Shown piece by piece: positions 44,277-53,859 of a DNA stretch of 64,000 nucleotides (its first letter is position 1; the number at the start of each line of letters is the position of its first letter). Under the pieces are notes generated by a model that was not told the origin of the DNA, ran no database searches, and saw only the letters and a program-made list of their open reading frames with translations. A program made the position numbers and the translations under genes. The DNA is from UBA9214 sp964443845 (GTDB lineage Bacteria > Pseudomonadota > Gammaproteobacteria > UBA9214): assembly GCA_964443845.1 (NCBI GenBank), contig CAYUFA010000002.1:1-64000 (forward strand). Direction: 5' to 3'.

Positions 44277-45356
44277 CTACTTCTGCTGGCGCCGCAGCTC
44301 CTCGAGGTTGCTCAGCACCCGGTTGGCACGGTCAATGCGCTTGACGAGCTCCTGATTGTCGGGATCGAGCGCCAGTGCCGCCTTCCAGGCCTTCAGTGCG
44401 GGCAGAATCCGTTCGGCACGGTACTGCGAATCCCCGGCCAGCGTCAGGTCATGCACGCGGCTCGAAACGGCCTGGTCGAGATTACCCTGCAGTTCGACCA
44501 CGTTACTGTCCCTGGTGGACGAGGCGGGCAGCCTGGCCAGGGCAGCCTGGGCGTCCTGCAGCTTGTGCTGCTCGATGGCCTGCTGGGTGGCTTCGAGAAT
44601 CTGGCGGGTTTCCTTTTTCTCGGTGCGGGTCCTGTTGCGCTGGATGATCGCCTGTTGCTTGATCACGGCCTGCTGTTTCGAGGCCTGCGCGGCCTGTTCC
44701 TGGTTCAGCAGGTCGGCAAGCATGCCGGCGGCCTGTTCCGACGGGCCGAGCTGCTGGGCCACCTGCAGGCACTTCTTGGCAGCCGCGGTGTCGGATCGCC
44801 GCAGCGCGTCGCCGGCGTGTTCGACCAGTCGCCCTGCGATCACTTTCGATTCATCCTGCTGGCGCGAGTATTCCCGTTTCTGGTTGTAGTCGGGCGGTTG
44901 CAGTCTGGCTTGCTTCTCGTACAGTGCGCGCTGTTCGAGCAGGAACCGGGCGCGGGTCAGCAGCATGTTGCGCTCGTTGAGTTTCACCTGCTGTTCCCGC
45001 TTCGCCTCGAGGTCGGTACGCAGGGTATGCAGCAGCATGCTGTGGGGCAGCTTCTGCAGTGCGTCGGTAAGCAGGGATACCGCGCCGAGCAGATTCCCTG
45101 CGGCGGCGAGTTTCCTGGCGCGCGTGTAGACGGATTCCTCGTACTCGGATTCCCGGGCGCTGATGGTCTGCTGCACCTCGAGGGTGTCGATTGCAGGGTA
45201 CCTCCCGGTCAGCAGCCGCGCGCGCACGAATTCATCCTTCCCGATCAGGTCCTGCAGGTCCCCGGGCTGGTCCTGCACAATGCGGATGCTGTTCATATCC
45301 GCGCATCCGGTCAGCACGAGCAGCAGCGACAGTACGGGAATGACGCGCCTACGCAT
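44277..45356 (-). CDS. lipoprotein with helical/TPR-like repeats
   Basis: A 359-residue lipoprotein (signal ending VLTGC, Cys18). The rest is helical: a first block (ARKLAAAGNLLGAVSLLTDA), a long Lys/Gln/Arg-rich coiled region (about 110-270), and a C-terminal TPR-like end (SQYRAERILPALKAWKAALA). I recognise no named family. It overlaps the adenylate cyclase gene by eight bases, so the two are coupled and may work together in the envelope, for example as a sensor input (inference). Confidence 0.75.
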   Translation of the reverse strand: MRRRVIPVLSLLLVLTGCADMNSIRIVQDQPGDLQDLIGKDEFVRARLLTGRYPAIDTLEVQQTISARESEYEESVYTRARKLAAAGNLLGAVSLLTDALQKLPHSMLLHTLRTDLEAKREQQVKLNERNMLLTRARFLLEQRALYEKQARLQPPDYNQKREYSRQQDESKVIAGRLVEHAGDALRRSDTAAAKKCLQVAQQLGPSEQAAGMLADLLNQEQAAQASKQQAVIKQQAIIQRNRTRTEKKETRQILEATQQAIEQHKLQDAQAALARLPASSTRDSNVVELQGNLDQAVSSRVHDLTLAGDSQYRAERILPALKAWKAALALDPDNQELVKRIDRANRVLSNLEELRRQQK

Positions 45357-46956
45357 GGCTGGCCTCGCTGCTCTCGCTGTTGACGATCATGTCGTACTGG
45401 TCGTCGAGGACGCCCTGGCAGTCCGCGCTCAGCTGCTCCACACGGTACGTGTAGACCGGCTGGCTGATGCCACGCAGCCGGATAGCCTGGTACTCGCCCG
45501 CCAGTACCCTTGCCTGCACCTCTGCGCGCAGGTACATCTCGCGCGAGATCACGATCTCGTTGGCATTGGCGATGCCGCACAGTCTGGAGGCGAGATTGAC
45601 CGTGTCACCGACCACGGTGTATTCCATGCGGTTACGCGAACCCATGTTGCCGGCCAGCATGTTCCCGGTATTGATGCCGATCCGGAACTCGACGGGGAAC
45701 TGCCGCTGTGCGATGCGCCTGCGGTTTTCGCTGGCGATCAGCCGGTGGATGAGCAGTGCACAGGTGATCGCGTGGAATGCATGCTGGGGGTCCGGCTCCG
45801 GCGCGCCGAACACCAGCATGACGCCGTCACCCATGTACTTGTCCACCATGCCCTTGTTGATTTCGCAGGCGCTGGTGACCAGCGTGAAGTAGCGGTTCAG
45901 TATGTTGACCAGGTCTTCCGGCCGGATGTTCTCCGAGATGCTGGTGAACCCCTTGATATCCGCAAAGATCACACTGCCGTCGACGCGCTTGCCGCTGAGC
46001 CTGACGTCATCGAGGTTGGACAGGATTTCACGCGCCACGCTGGGCGAGACATACCGTGACAGGGCGCTCTTGACCTGGGATTTTTCCAGCATGCCCTCGG
46101 CCATCTCGTTGAAGGCGGTCATGAGCTGGCCGAGTTCGTCCTTGCGTGACTCGTTGAACCGGAACGTATAGTCACCGCTGCCGATGGCGCGGCTGGCATG
46201 CACCAGCCGGTCGATCGGCTGGGTGATGCGTCGCCCCATGGAGAAGGCGATGCCGATGCCCAGCAGGATCACCAGCAGGGTCGCGGCGATGATCGACTGC
46301 ATGGCCTGGTAGGCGAACGCACTCATTTCGGCCTGGCTGAAGGTTACCAGCGTGTAACCGGTGGTGACGTCCTGGAAGGTCACGCGCTGTACAAAGGAGA
46401 CGACCGGCCAGGGCCGATTGCCCTCGAGCTGGTTCCAGGTCCAGCGATAGTCCCCGTACTTCCCGGTGATGATGTCGTTCAGGATATGCCGGGTCAGCGG
46501 GTTCTTTTCCTCGAACAGCGGGCCGGCACTGGTAATGACCTCGCCGTGCACGGTGATGATGGCGCTGCCCAGAACGCTGCTGCTTTGGGCGAAACTGCTG
46601 GCAATCGCGTCCAGTGCCAGCTTGTCGTCTGCCAGCAGGGGTTCGCGCGCGGCCTTTGCCATGAGCCGTGCCAGTGTGCGTCCCTGTTCGCTGACCTGCT
46701 GTTCCATCTGCCGGTATTGCTGCTGGATGAGCATGCTGCCCAGCAGCAGCATGCAGCCGACGACCAGCAGGGTGATGACCAGGGACAGCTTGTAGGCGAG
46801 CGGGATGCGATGCAGCCTGTCCGCGACACCGCTCCACTGGTCCCGCAAACCGTACCACAGCCGGTGCAAACGGCTGCGATAGCGGTACACCACCATGGAA
46901 CGTGAAGGTTCAACGCCTGCGTGCTCGCGGGGCGGCTGTTCCGGGGCCGGATTCAT
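45349..46956 (-). CDS. membrane adenylate cyclase, class III, with HAMP domain
   Basis: A 535-residue protein: N-terminal cytoplasmic part, a membrane helix (about 53-76), a periplasmic sensor (about 77-220), a second helix (about 223-243), HAMP (RRITQPIDRLVHASRAIGSG) and a class III cyclase domain (about 320-500). The two metal Asp are in VIFADIKGFTS and KYMGDGVMLVFG; the latter also carries the adenine-selecting Lys. YTVVGDTVNLASRL supplies the Thr, Asn and Arg needed, so ATP is the likely substrate. The periplasmic region implies an envelope signal; the coupled lipoprotein is a candidate input. Confidence 0.9.
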   Translation of the reverse strand: MNPAPEQPPREHAGVEPSRSMVVYRYRSRLHRLWYGLRDQWSGVADRLHRIPLAYKLSLVITLLVVGCMLLLGSMLIQQQYRQMEQQVSEQGRTLARLMAKAAREPLLADDKLALDAIASSFAQSSSVLGSAIITVHGEVITSAGPLFEEKNPLTRHILNDIITGKYGDYRWTWNQLEGNRPWPVVSFVQRVTFQDVTTGYTLVTFSQAEMSAFAYQAMQSIIAATLLVILLGIGIAFSMGRRITQPIDRLVHASRAIGSGDYTFRFNESRKDELGQLMTAFNEMAEGMLEKSQVKSALSRYVSPSVAREILSNLDDVRLSGKRVDGSVIFADIKGFTSISENIRPEDLVNILNRYFTLVTSACEINKGMVDKYMGDGVMLVFGAPEPDPQHAFHAITCALLIHRLIASENRRRIAQRQFPVEFRIGINTGNMLAGNMGSRNRMEYTVVGDTVNLASRLCGIANANEIVISREMYLRAEVQARVLAGEYQAIRLRGISQPVYTYRVEQLSADCQGVLDDQYDMIVNSESSEASHA

Positions 46957-47042
46957 GCAGCCTCTCGCCGGGCGCTGGCGATCGCAGCCACCGCACGGTC
47001 TGTGTACAATGCGCTGTTCCCGGAACCTGCAACAGGTGAGTC

Positions 47043-48260
47043 ATGACCCTGATCCGCCCATTTGCCGGCCTGCGCCCGGTCCCGGGGCGCGCCGCTGATG
47101 TGGTTGCGCCCCCGTATGACGTGCTCAGCAGCAGCGAGGCACGGGCGCGTGCCCAGGGCAGGCCCTGGAGTTTTCTGCATGTTTCCCGGGCGGAAATCGA
47201 CCTTCCCGAGACCACGGACCCGTATGACGCACGTGTCTACCGGACTGCCGCGGACAACCTGCAGCGCATGATCGCGGCCGGGGTGCTGGTGCGTGATTCC
47301 GCCCCCTGCTACTACGTCTGCCGGATGCGCATGGGCGATCACGTCCAGAGCGGTATCGTGGCCGCCGCCAGCGTGGCGGACTACAACCGCAACCGTATCC
47401 GCAGGCACGAATTCACCCGGCCCGACAAGGAGGATGACCGGGTGCGGCAGATCGAGGCACTCAACGCGCAGACCGGGCCGGTACTGCTTGCCAGCCCGAC
47501 CAGTGAGGCGGTGAACGCGATTCTCGAGCGTGTCACGGCAGACCCGCCGGAGGTGGACGTCGTGGCGGATGACGGGGTCGGGCACATGCTGTGGGTGGTG
47601 CGCGATGCCTCGCTGATCCGCATCATCACGGACACCTTCGAGAGCATGGATGCGCTGTACATCGCGGACGGTCACCATCGTTCCGCTGCCGCAGCCCGCG
47701 TTGCCGCAGCGCGTCCGGAGGATGTTGCCGCGGCGGGTTTCCTCGCGGTGATCTTCCCGCATGAACAGATGCGGATCCTCGACTACAACCGGGTCGTGCG
47801 TGATCTTGCCGGGATGTCGGCGGAAAACCTGTTGTCCCGGATCAGCGCCGACTTCAGCGTTTCCGTCAGCCGGCAGGCGGTCCGTCCCGATGCCCCCGGC
47901 CGGTTCGGGATGTATCTGGCGGGGCAATGGTACCGGCTGCAGATCCACCCGCAGCGGGTGCCGGACGATCCGGTGGGCCGGCTGGATGTCAGCCTGCTGG
48001 CCGACCACCTGCTTGGCCCGGTGCTTGGAATCACCGATCCCCGGCGCGATGACCGGATCGGTTTTGTCGGTGGTATACGCGGTCTGGGCGAACTCGAGCA
48101 ACGCGTGGACAGCGGCGCCATGGCGGTGGCCTTTGCCCTGTACCCGACACGCATGCAGGACCTGATGGCGGTCGCCGATGCCGGCCGGGTCATGCCGCCC
48201 AAGTCCACCTGGTTCGAACCGAAACTGGCCGATGGGCTGGTCTCCCTGGTGTTGTCCTGA
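47043..48260 (+). CDS. DUF1015 family protein
   Basis: A 405-residue soluble protein of the DUF1015 family. Conserved blocks: IRPFAGLRPVPGRAADVVAP (PYDV following), YYVCRM, RIRRHEFTRPDKEDDRVRQI, ALYIADGHHRSAAAARVA and FVGGIRGLGELEQRV. The DGHHR motif recalls ParB/sulfiredoxin-like folds, which suggests nucleotide-dependent phosphotransfer; this is uncertain. In many bacteria it lies near serine biosynthesis genes; none is adjacent here. Confidence 0.88.
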   Translation: MTLIRPFAGLRPVPGRAADVVAPPYDVLSSSEARARAQGRPWSFLHVSRAEIDLPETTDPYDARVYRTAADNLQRMIAAGVLVRDSAPCYYVCRMRMGDHVQSGIVAAASVADYNRNRIRRHEFTRPDKEDDRVRQIEALNAQTGPVLLASPTSEAVNAILERVTADPPEVDVVADDGVGHMLWVVRDASLIRIITDTFESMDALYIADGHHRSAAAARVAAARPEDVAAAGFLAVIFPHEQMRILDYNRVVRDLAGMSAENLLSRISADFSVSVSRQAVRPDAPGRFGMYLAGQWYRLQIHPQRVPDDPVGRLDVSLLADHLLGPVLGITDPRRDDRIGFVGGIRGLGELEQRVDSGAMAVAFALYPTRMQDLMAVADAGRVMPPKSTWFEPKLADGLVSLVLS

Positions 48261-48611
48261 GGTCGCCGGGCGCAGCGGTGCAGCCGTGCAGGTTCCTCCG
48301 GCCATGCGCAGGCAAATGCTATCCGCGTGTGACACCGCTGACCTCGTATCCCGAATTGACCGACCGGACAGGCAGGTAGCACCTGCCGCAGTGCCGGCCC
48401 CGACTACCGGTTATTCGGCCACCGGCTGCTTCTCTTGAGCACACGCATATATGGAATCAGGCCGTGCCGCCGGCGCATTCCTGCCGCGCTGCACCACGGG
48501 TGTTTCCTGGCAAACCGATTCCTGCTAGCATGCAAGTAACTGATAATAAGGTGTTTAATTTTAACCCTGCAGCGCCGTTGCGGCGCCTTGCAATGCCTCA
48601 CGGAGAACCGC
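48261..48611. other. intergenic region, weak signals only
   Basis: No gene is seen. It includes the short inverted repeat CAGGT-AGC-ACCTG near 48374 and an AT-rich stretch at 48538-48565. GATAAT at 48542-48547 with TTCCTG 17 bases before is a weak promoter candidate for the acetyltransferase gene. Confidence 0.45.
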
Positions 48612-49133
48612 ATGCAACCGATCACCGTCCGCCCGGAAACCAGGGAAGATGAACGCGCTATCGACGTCGTCCATATCAGCGCATTTGGTGGCGAAGCCGA
48701 GGCCCAGCTGGTGAGCGCCTTGCGTGCCTCCAGCAGTTACAACCGCGAATTGTCGCTGGTTGCGGAACTGGGTGGGCGGATCGTGGGACACGTATTGCTG
48801 ACCCGGGTGCCGCTGCGCAAGGGGGGGCAGGAAAAACACGTGCTGGCCCTCGGACCGATGTCCGTCGTGCCTTCCCAGAGTCACCGCGGGATCGGGTCGG
48901 AGCTGATCCGGGCCAGCGTTCGGCTCGCCCGGGAAAAGGGCTATGGCAGTATCGTGGTGCTGGGTCATCCCGAGTACTACCGGCGTTTTGGATTCGTACC
49001 GGCAAAGGACCTGCAGGTGACCTGCAATCTGCCGGCCCCGGCGGAGGCCCTGACCGCCCTGGAGGTCGAACCCGGCAACCTGGCCGACGGCGGCCACGTG
49101 GAATATCCGGAGCCGTTTGTCGCATTGTACTAG
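48612..49133 (+). CDS. GNAT-family N-acetyltransferase (YhbS-like)
   Basis: A 173-residue acetyltransferase. The fold is seen in ITVRPETREDERAIDVVHIS, IVGHVLLTRV, LGPMSVVPSQSHRGIGSELI (acetyl-CoA loop QSHRGIGS) and VVLGHPEYYRRFGFVPA, the last typical of YhbS-like members. GGAGAA five bases before the ATG at 48612 decides the start over an upstream GTG/ATG in frame. The acceptor is unknown. Confidence 0.9.
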   Translation: MQPITVRPETREDERAIDVVHISAFGGEAEAQLVSALRASSSYNRELSLVAELGGRIVGHVLLTRVPLRKGGQEKHVLALGPMSVVPSQSHRGIGSELIRASVRLAREKGYGSIVVLGHPEYYRRFGFVPAKDLQVTCNLPAPAEALTALEVEPGNLADGGHVEYPEPFVALY

Positions 49134-49241
49134 CGCCTGCCCCGGGATCCCGTGCGGCTGCGGGCGGGGCTGCCAGGCGGCGTGCTGCCCGCGACTGCGT
49201 GCGTGCGCCGACACCGACCCGGGCTGCACCGGGCCGTTCGC

Positions 49242-50252
49242 TCAGCAATCCTGCAACGGCGTCTTGGCGTGCGCGCCGGGCAGTTCACGCACCAGGCGCG
49301 GAACGAGGTAGCCCGGCAGCGCGGCGCGCAGCTCCTTGACCAGCGTCCGCGCACGGCCGTCATCCACCGCGAAATGTGCCGCCCCCTGCACGGCATCCAG
49401 CTGGTGCAGGTAATAGGGCAGCACGCCCGTGGCAAACAGGGCGCGGCTCAGTGCCACCAGGTCCTGCACCGTGTCGTTGACAGCGCGCAGCAGTACCGAC
49501 TGGTTCAGCAGGATGACGCCCGTCGCGGCGAGACGCTGCATGGCGCCGTGCACGGCATCGTCGATCTCGTTGGCGTGGTTGCAGTGCATCACCATGACCA
49601 CCTGCATGCGCTGCTGCCGGACCCAGGCCAGCAATCCGTCGTCGACCCGTTCCGGCAGGACGATCGGCATCCGGGTATGGATGCGCAGGGTGTGCAGTTG
49701 CGGCAGCGCGGACAGGCGGGTCGTGATCTCCCCGAGTCGCAGGTCGGTGAGGCTGAGCGGATCGCCGCCACTGAGAATGATCTCGCAGATGTCCGGATGC
49801 CGTGCCAGGTAGTCCAGCGCCGCTTCCAGGTGTTCGTGCAGCGGATTTGCCGCGCCGTAGGGATAGTGGCGGCGGAAGCAATACCGGCAGTGGATCGCGC
49901 AGGCGCCGGTGAGCGTCAGCAACGCGCGCCCCTGGTACTTGTGCAGCAGCCCCGGGCTGGGCATGGCAGACAGCTCGCCCAGCGGATCAGGCGTGAAGCC
50001 GGCAACCGGGCGGGTCTCCTCGACCAGTGGCAGGACCTGGCGCAACAGCGGGTCATGGATATCGCCCTTGCGCATGCGCCGCGCATAGCCGTGTGTCACC
50101 CGGACGGGAAAGTCGCTGGCCAGCGGGTGGAGCGTGCCGCCCGGGGGATCGATTTCCAGCAGCCGCAGCAGTTCATCGGCGGAGCGGATGGCGCCGGCGA
50201 GCAGGGTCTGCCAGTGGGGCCTGTACTCCAGGCCCGGTATTCGGGGTATCAT
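49242..50252 (-). CDS. epmB: EF-P lysine 2,3-aminomutase EpmB
   Basis: A radical-SAM/PLP enzyme of 336 residues that makes (R)-beta-lysine for EF-P. The [4Fe-4S] site is Cys118/Cys122/Cys125 (CAIHCRYCFRRHYPY). SGGDPLSL and VLPYYLHQLDAVQGAAHF are family signatures, and the PLP Lys is probably Lys330 in the C-terminal HAKTP. It is divergent from efp with a 37-base gap, so their promoters overlap. epmA follows efp, completing the pathway. Confidence 0.95.
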   Translation of the reverse strand: MIPRIPGLEYRPHWQTLLAGAIRSADELLRLLEIDPPGGTLHPLASDFPVRVTHGYARRMRKGDIHDPLLRQVLPLVEETRPVAGFTPDPLGELSAMPSPGLLHKYQGRALLTLTGACAIHCRYCFRRHYPYGAANPLHEHLEAALDYLARHPDICEIILSGGDPLSLTDLRLGEITTRLSALPQLHTLRIHTRMPIVLPERVDDGLLAWVRQQRMQVVMVMHCNHANEIDDAVHGAMQRLAATGVILLNQSVLLRAVNDTVQDLVALSRALFATGVLPYYLHQLDAVQGAAHFAVDDGRARTLVKELRAALPGYLVPRLVRELPGAHAKTPLQDC

Positions 50253-50289
50253 AGCCCGCGTTTTTCACTCTCTGGATTGAAAGTCACCA

Positions 50290-50859
50290 ATGGCATCGTA
50301 CAGTACCAACGAATTCAAGGGCGGGCTCAAGATCATGCTGGACGGTGATCCGTGCGCCATCATTGAAAACGAATTTGTAAAACCCGGCAAGGGCCAGGCC
50401 TTCAACCGGGTCAGGATCCGCAATCTCAAGACCGGCCGCGTCATCGAGCGCACCTTCAAGTCCGGCGAATCCGTGGAGGCTGCCGACGTGATGGACGTTG
50501 ACCTGCAGTACCTGTACAGCGATGGCGAGTTCTGGCATTTCATGCACCCGCAATCCTACGAACAGCAGGCGGCCGATGCCACCGCGGTGGGTGATACCAG
50601 GTACTGGCTGAAAGAGCAGGACATGTGCCAGGTCACCCTCTGGAACGGCAACCCGCTGGCGGTCACACCGCCCAACTTTGTGTATCTCGCGGTCACGGAA
50701 ACCGATCCGGGGGTGCGCGGGGATACCTCGGGTGGCGGCGGCAAGCCGGCGACACTGGAGACCGGTGCGGTGGTGCGCGTGCCGCTGTTCATCGAGGTTG
50801 GCGAGGTGCTGAAGATCGATACCCGCACCGGTGAATACGTCAGCCGCGCCAGGGACTAG
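50290..50859 (+). CDS. efp: translation elongation factor P
   Basis: A 189-residue factor that rescues ribosomes stalled on polyproline. The modified residue is Lys34 in EFVKPGKGQAF, the PGKGQ loop expected of an EpmA substrate. Domains II and III follow, with the family signature of the EF-P C-terminus (DTRTGEYVSRA). It lies between epmB and epmA, so modification enzymes and substrate are encoded together. Confidence 0.97.
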   Translation: MASYSTNEFKGGLKIMLDGDPCAIIENEFVKPGKGQAFNRVRIRNLKTGRVIERTFKSGESVEAADVMDVDLQYLYSDGEFWHFMHPQSYEQQAADATAVGDTRYWLKEQDMCQVTLWNGNPLAVTPPNFVYLAVTETDPGVRGDTSGGGGKPATLETGAVVRVPLFIEVGEVLKIDTRTGEYVSRARD

Positions 50860-50897
50860 CGGGTTGCGCTGACCGACCGCGCGCCTCACCCGGTACC

Positions 50898-51896
50898 TTG
50901 TCCGACCCGATACCCACGCACGCAGACTGGCCACCGGCCGCTTCCCTGGAGGTTTTGCGGATGCGCGCGCGGCTGGTGCGGCGCATCCGGACCTTCTTCG
51001 ATCGTGCCGGTGTGCTCGAGGTCGACACGCCGGCGTTGTCGGTGGCGGCGACACCGGCACCGCACCTGGCCAGTTTCCGCACGCGCTACCACGGACCGGG
51101 CGCGCTGGACGGTCAGGCGTTGTACCTGCACACCTCGCCCGAGTTCGCCATGAAGCGCCTGCTGGCCGCCGGCAGCGGTTCGATCTACCAGCTGTGCAAG
51201 GTGTTTCGGGACGGCGAGGCCGGCAGCAATCACAATCCCGAGTTCACCCTGCTGGAATGGTACCGCGTTGACTACGACCATCTCGACCTGATGGACGAGG
51301 TCGAGCTCCTGCTGACGGCGGTGCTCACGGGTATCCTGCCCCTGGCCGGTGTGCATCACTGGGCCTGGCGGGACCTGTTCCTGGAATTCGCGGGTGTGGA
51401 CCCGTTCGTGGTCACGGTCGGCGAGCTGGGTGGGCTGCTGGAAAAACATGCGATCGTTCCGGTCGGCATGCAGGATGCAGACCACGATGACTGGCTGGAC
51501 CTGGTGATGACACACGTGATCGAACCCCGCCTCGGCGCCGGTCTGGTGTTCGTGCGGGACTATCCGGCGAGCCAGGCGGCACTGGCGCGGATACGCCCGA
51601 CGCAACCTGCGGTGGCTTCCCGCTTCGAGGCCTACCTGAACGGCGTGGAGATTGCCAACGGGTTCCACGAACTCGCGGATGCCGGTGCGCAGCGCAGCCG
51701 GTTCCGGCAGGAACTCGCGCGCCGGGACCGGCGCCGGTTGCCGGCGGTGCCGCTGGACGAGCGGTTACTGGAGGCGCTGGCACACGGTCTGCCGGACTGT
51801 GCCGGGGTGGCGCTCGGGGTCGACCGTCTGGTGATGCTGGCCTGCGGTGCGCGCAGCCTGTCCGATGTGCTGGCATTCCCGTTCGACCGTGCGTGA
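50898..51896 (+). CDS. epmA: EF-P (R)-beta-lysine ligase EpmA (GenX/PoxA)
   Basis: A 332-residue paralogue of the LysRS catalytic domain that attaches beta-lysine to EF-P Lys34. Class II motifs: FFDRAGVLEVDTPALS, LHTSPEFAMKRLLAAG, KVFRDGEAGSNHNPEFTLLEWY and GVALGVDRLVML. There is no anticodon-binding domain. The N-terminus aligns with E. coli EpmA from the TTG at 50898, which appears to be the start although no clear ribosome site precedes it; the next ATG would remove 21 conserved residues. Confidence 0.94.
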   Translation: MSDPIPTHADWPPAASLEVLRMRARLVRRIRTFFDRAGVLEVDTPALSVAATPAPHLASFRTRYHGPGALDGQALYLHTSPEFAMKRLLAAGSGSIYQLCKVFRDGEAGSNHNPEFTLLEWYRVDYDHLDLMDEVELLLTAVLTGILPLAGVHHWAWRDLFLEFAGVDPFVVTVGELGGLLEKHAIVPVGMQDADHDDWLDLVMTHVIEPRLGAGLVFVRDYPASQAALARIRPTQPAVASRFEAYLNGVEIANGFHELADAGAQRSRFRQELARRDRRRLPAVPLDERLLEALAHGLPDCAGVALGVDRLVMLACGARSLSDVLAFPFDRA

Positions 51897-51944
51897 ACCC
51901 GGGTCGGTCTTGTAACGGCCCGCTCAATCTCTGAAACTCCGGAT

Positions 51945-53060
51945 ATGCCCGCCACCGCACCGCAACCGGCTGCCCTTCAGCTCGATGATCGTGTCCTGCG
52001 TTGCCATGGCAGCTGGACGCTTGGCCACCTGGCCGGCCTGCGCACTGCCGTGCAGGGGCTGACGCTGCCGGCCGGTGCCGCCCTGACGCTGGATGGTGAC
52101 GGCATCGCGGCCATCGATACGGCGGGGGCCTGGTTGCTGCTGGAACTGCGCAAGCGGGTCGAGGCGGCAGGCGGGAGTCTCGACTGGCGCACGCTGCGCG
52201 CCTCCTGGCAGCACATGCTCGAGTTTCTCCTGCAGACGGCCGGGGAGAAGGCCACGCCCCTGCCGCAACGCAGATCCCCCTCCTGGCTGGACCGGAGCGC
52301 GGATCTCGGGGCCAGCCTGACCAGCTTTCTGGCGTTTATCGGGGAAACGATCCTCGCGCTGCTGGTCACCTTGCGGCATCCCGGCCGGGTGCGCTGGACC
52401 GAGCTGCTGGATGACATGTTCGAGACCGGCGTCAACGCCTTGCCCATCATCGGTCTGCTGTCGTTTCTCATGGGGGTCGTGATCGCCTACCAGGGCGCGG
52501 TGCAGCTCAGGCAGTACGGTGCGAATATCTACCTGGCGGACCTGGTCGGCTATTCCATGTTGCGTGAACTGGCGCCGCTGCTGACCGCGATCCTGGTGTG
52601 TGGACGTACCGGGTCTGCCTACGCGGCAAAGATCGGCACCATGAAAGTGCGCGAGGAGGTCGATGCCCTGCAGACCATCGGTATCTCCCCGGTCGACCTG
52701 CTGGTGTTGCCCAAGCTGCTGTCCCTGCTGATCGTGCTGCCGCTGCTCTCGGTCTACGCCGACGTGATGTCCATGCTCGGTGGCATGTTCATGGCCAGCG
52801 TGCAGCTCGGGGTCGGCTACCACGCGTTTCTCGCGCGACTGGGCGAGGCCATCGATTACAGCACCTTCATGATCGGGATCAGCAAGACACCCGTGTTCGC
52901 GGCGATCATCGCCGTGGTCGGCTGTTACCAGGGATTCCACGTGGCGGGCAGTGCCGAAAGCGTCGGGCGGCAAACCACGGTCAGCGTGGTGCAGTCCATT
53001 TTCCTCGTGATCGTGGTGGACGCGATCTTCTCCATCGTCACCAGCCTGCTGGGGGTGTAG
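51945..53060 (+). CDS. mlaE: MlaE-family ABC permease with fused STAS domain
   Basis: A 371-residue fusion. Residues ~10-95 form a STAS domain (MlaB-like: LTLDGDGIAAIDTAGAWLLL), and ~110-371 form the MlaE permease with five membrane segments (ETGVNALPIIGLLSFLMGVV, VCGRTGSAYAAKIGTMKV, EVDALQTIGISPVDLLVLPK). The permease moves phospholipid between the inner membrane and an MCE protein; the STAS part binds the ATPase. The fusion replaces the separate MlaB of E. coli. It heads an operon with the ATPase, MCE and lipoprotein genes. Confidence 0.92.
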   Translation: MPATAPQPAALQLDDRVLRCHGSWTLGHLAGLRTAVQGLTLPAGAALTLDGDGIAAIDTAGAWLLLELRKRVEAAGGSLDWRTLRASWQHMLEFLLQTAGEKATPLPQRRSPSWLDRSADLGASLTSFLAFIGETILALLVTLRHPGRVRWTELLDDMFETGVNALPIIGLLSFLMGVVIAYQGAVQLRQYGANIYLADLVGYSMLRELAPLLTAILVCGRTGSAYAAKIGTMKVREEVDALQTIGISPVDLLVLPKLLSLLIVLPLLSVYADVMSMLGGMFMASVQLGVGYHAFLARLGEAIDYSTFMIGISKTPVFAAIIAVVGCYQGFHVAGSAESVGRQTTVSVVQSIFLVIVVDAIFSIVTSLLGV

Positions 53061-53064
53061 CGGA

Positions 53065-53859
53065 ATGGCCGCGCCGCAGCAGGCAGTGGACGGGCGCGAA
53101 GTCGTCATCCGGCTGCGCGGTGTGCGCACCGTGTTCGGCGAGCGGGTGATCCACGACGGGGTCGACCTCGACGTGTACCGGGGCGAGGTGCTGGCACTGG
53201 TCGGCGGCAGCGGCAGCGGCAAGAGCACCCTGCTGCGCGAAATGATCATGCTGCACGCCCCGGACGGCGGCTCGATTCGCCTGTTCGGCGTGGAACTGGC
53301 CGGGATTCGCATGCGGGAGGCCGACGCACTGCGGCGGCGGATCGGGGTGCTGTTCCAGCAGGGCGCCCTGTTCAGCGCACTGACCGTACTGCAGAACGTG
53401 GGCCTGCCGCTGCGGGAACACACCCGGCTGGACGATGCGATGATCGACGCACTGGCACGGATCAAGATTGCCCAGGCCGGATTGCCCGCGGTGGCCGCGG
53501 GTCTGTACCCGAGCGAACTCAGCGGCGGCATGATCAAGCGGGCGGCACTGGCACGTGCCATGGCGCTGGATCCGGAGATCCTGTTTCTGGATGAGCCGAC
53601 CTCCGGGCTGGACCCGACCAGCGCCGGTCTGTTCGACCAGCTGATACTTCACCTCAGGGAACTGCTGGGTCTGACGGTGCTGATGGTGACACACGACCTC
53701 GACTCGCTGTGGGACGTGGCGGACCGTGTCGCCGTGCTGGGAGATGGTAGAATGCAGGGCGTGGACAGCATGAGTACCCTGGCGAAATCGACCCGGCCGC
53801 ACATCCGGGAATACTTCGAGGGTCCGCGGGCGCGGGCAATGCGGGAGCGGAAATGCTGA
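53065..53859 (+). CDS. mlaF: MlaF-family ABC transporter ATPase
   Basis: A 264-residue ATPase with Walker A GGSGSGKST, signature LSGGMIKRAALARA, Walker B ILFLDEPTSGLDP and the H-loop THDLDS. The LSGGM signature and FQQGALFSALTV are typical of MlaF. It starts four bases after the permease stop and overlaps the MCE gene by seven bases. It powers phospholipid transport across the envelope. Confidence 0.93.
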   Translation: MAAPQQAVDGREVVIRLRGVRTVFGERVIHDGVDLDVYRGEVLALVGGSGSGKSTLLREMIMLHAPDGGSIRLFGVELAGIRMREADALRRRIGVLFQQGALFSALTVLQNVGLPLREHTRLDDAMIDALARIKIAQAGLPAVAAGLYPSELSGGMIKRAALARAMALDPEILFLDEPTSGLDPTSAGLFDQLILHLRELLGLTVLMVTHDLDSLWDVADRVAVLGDGRMQGVDSMSTLAKSTRPHIREYFEGPRARAMRERKC

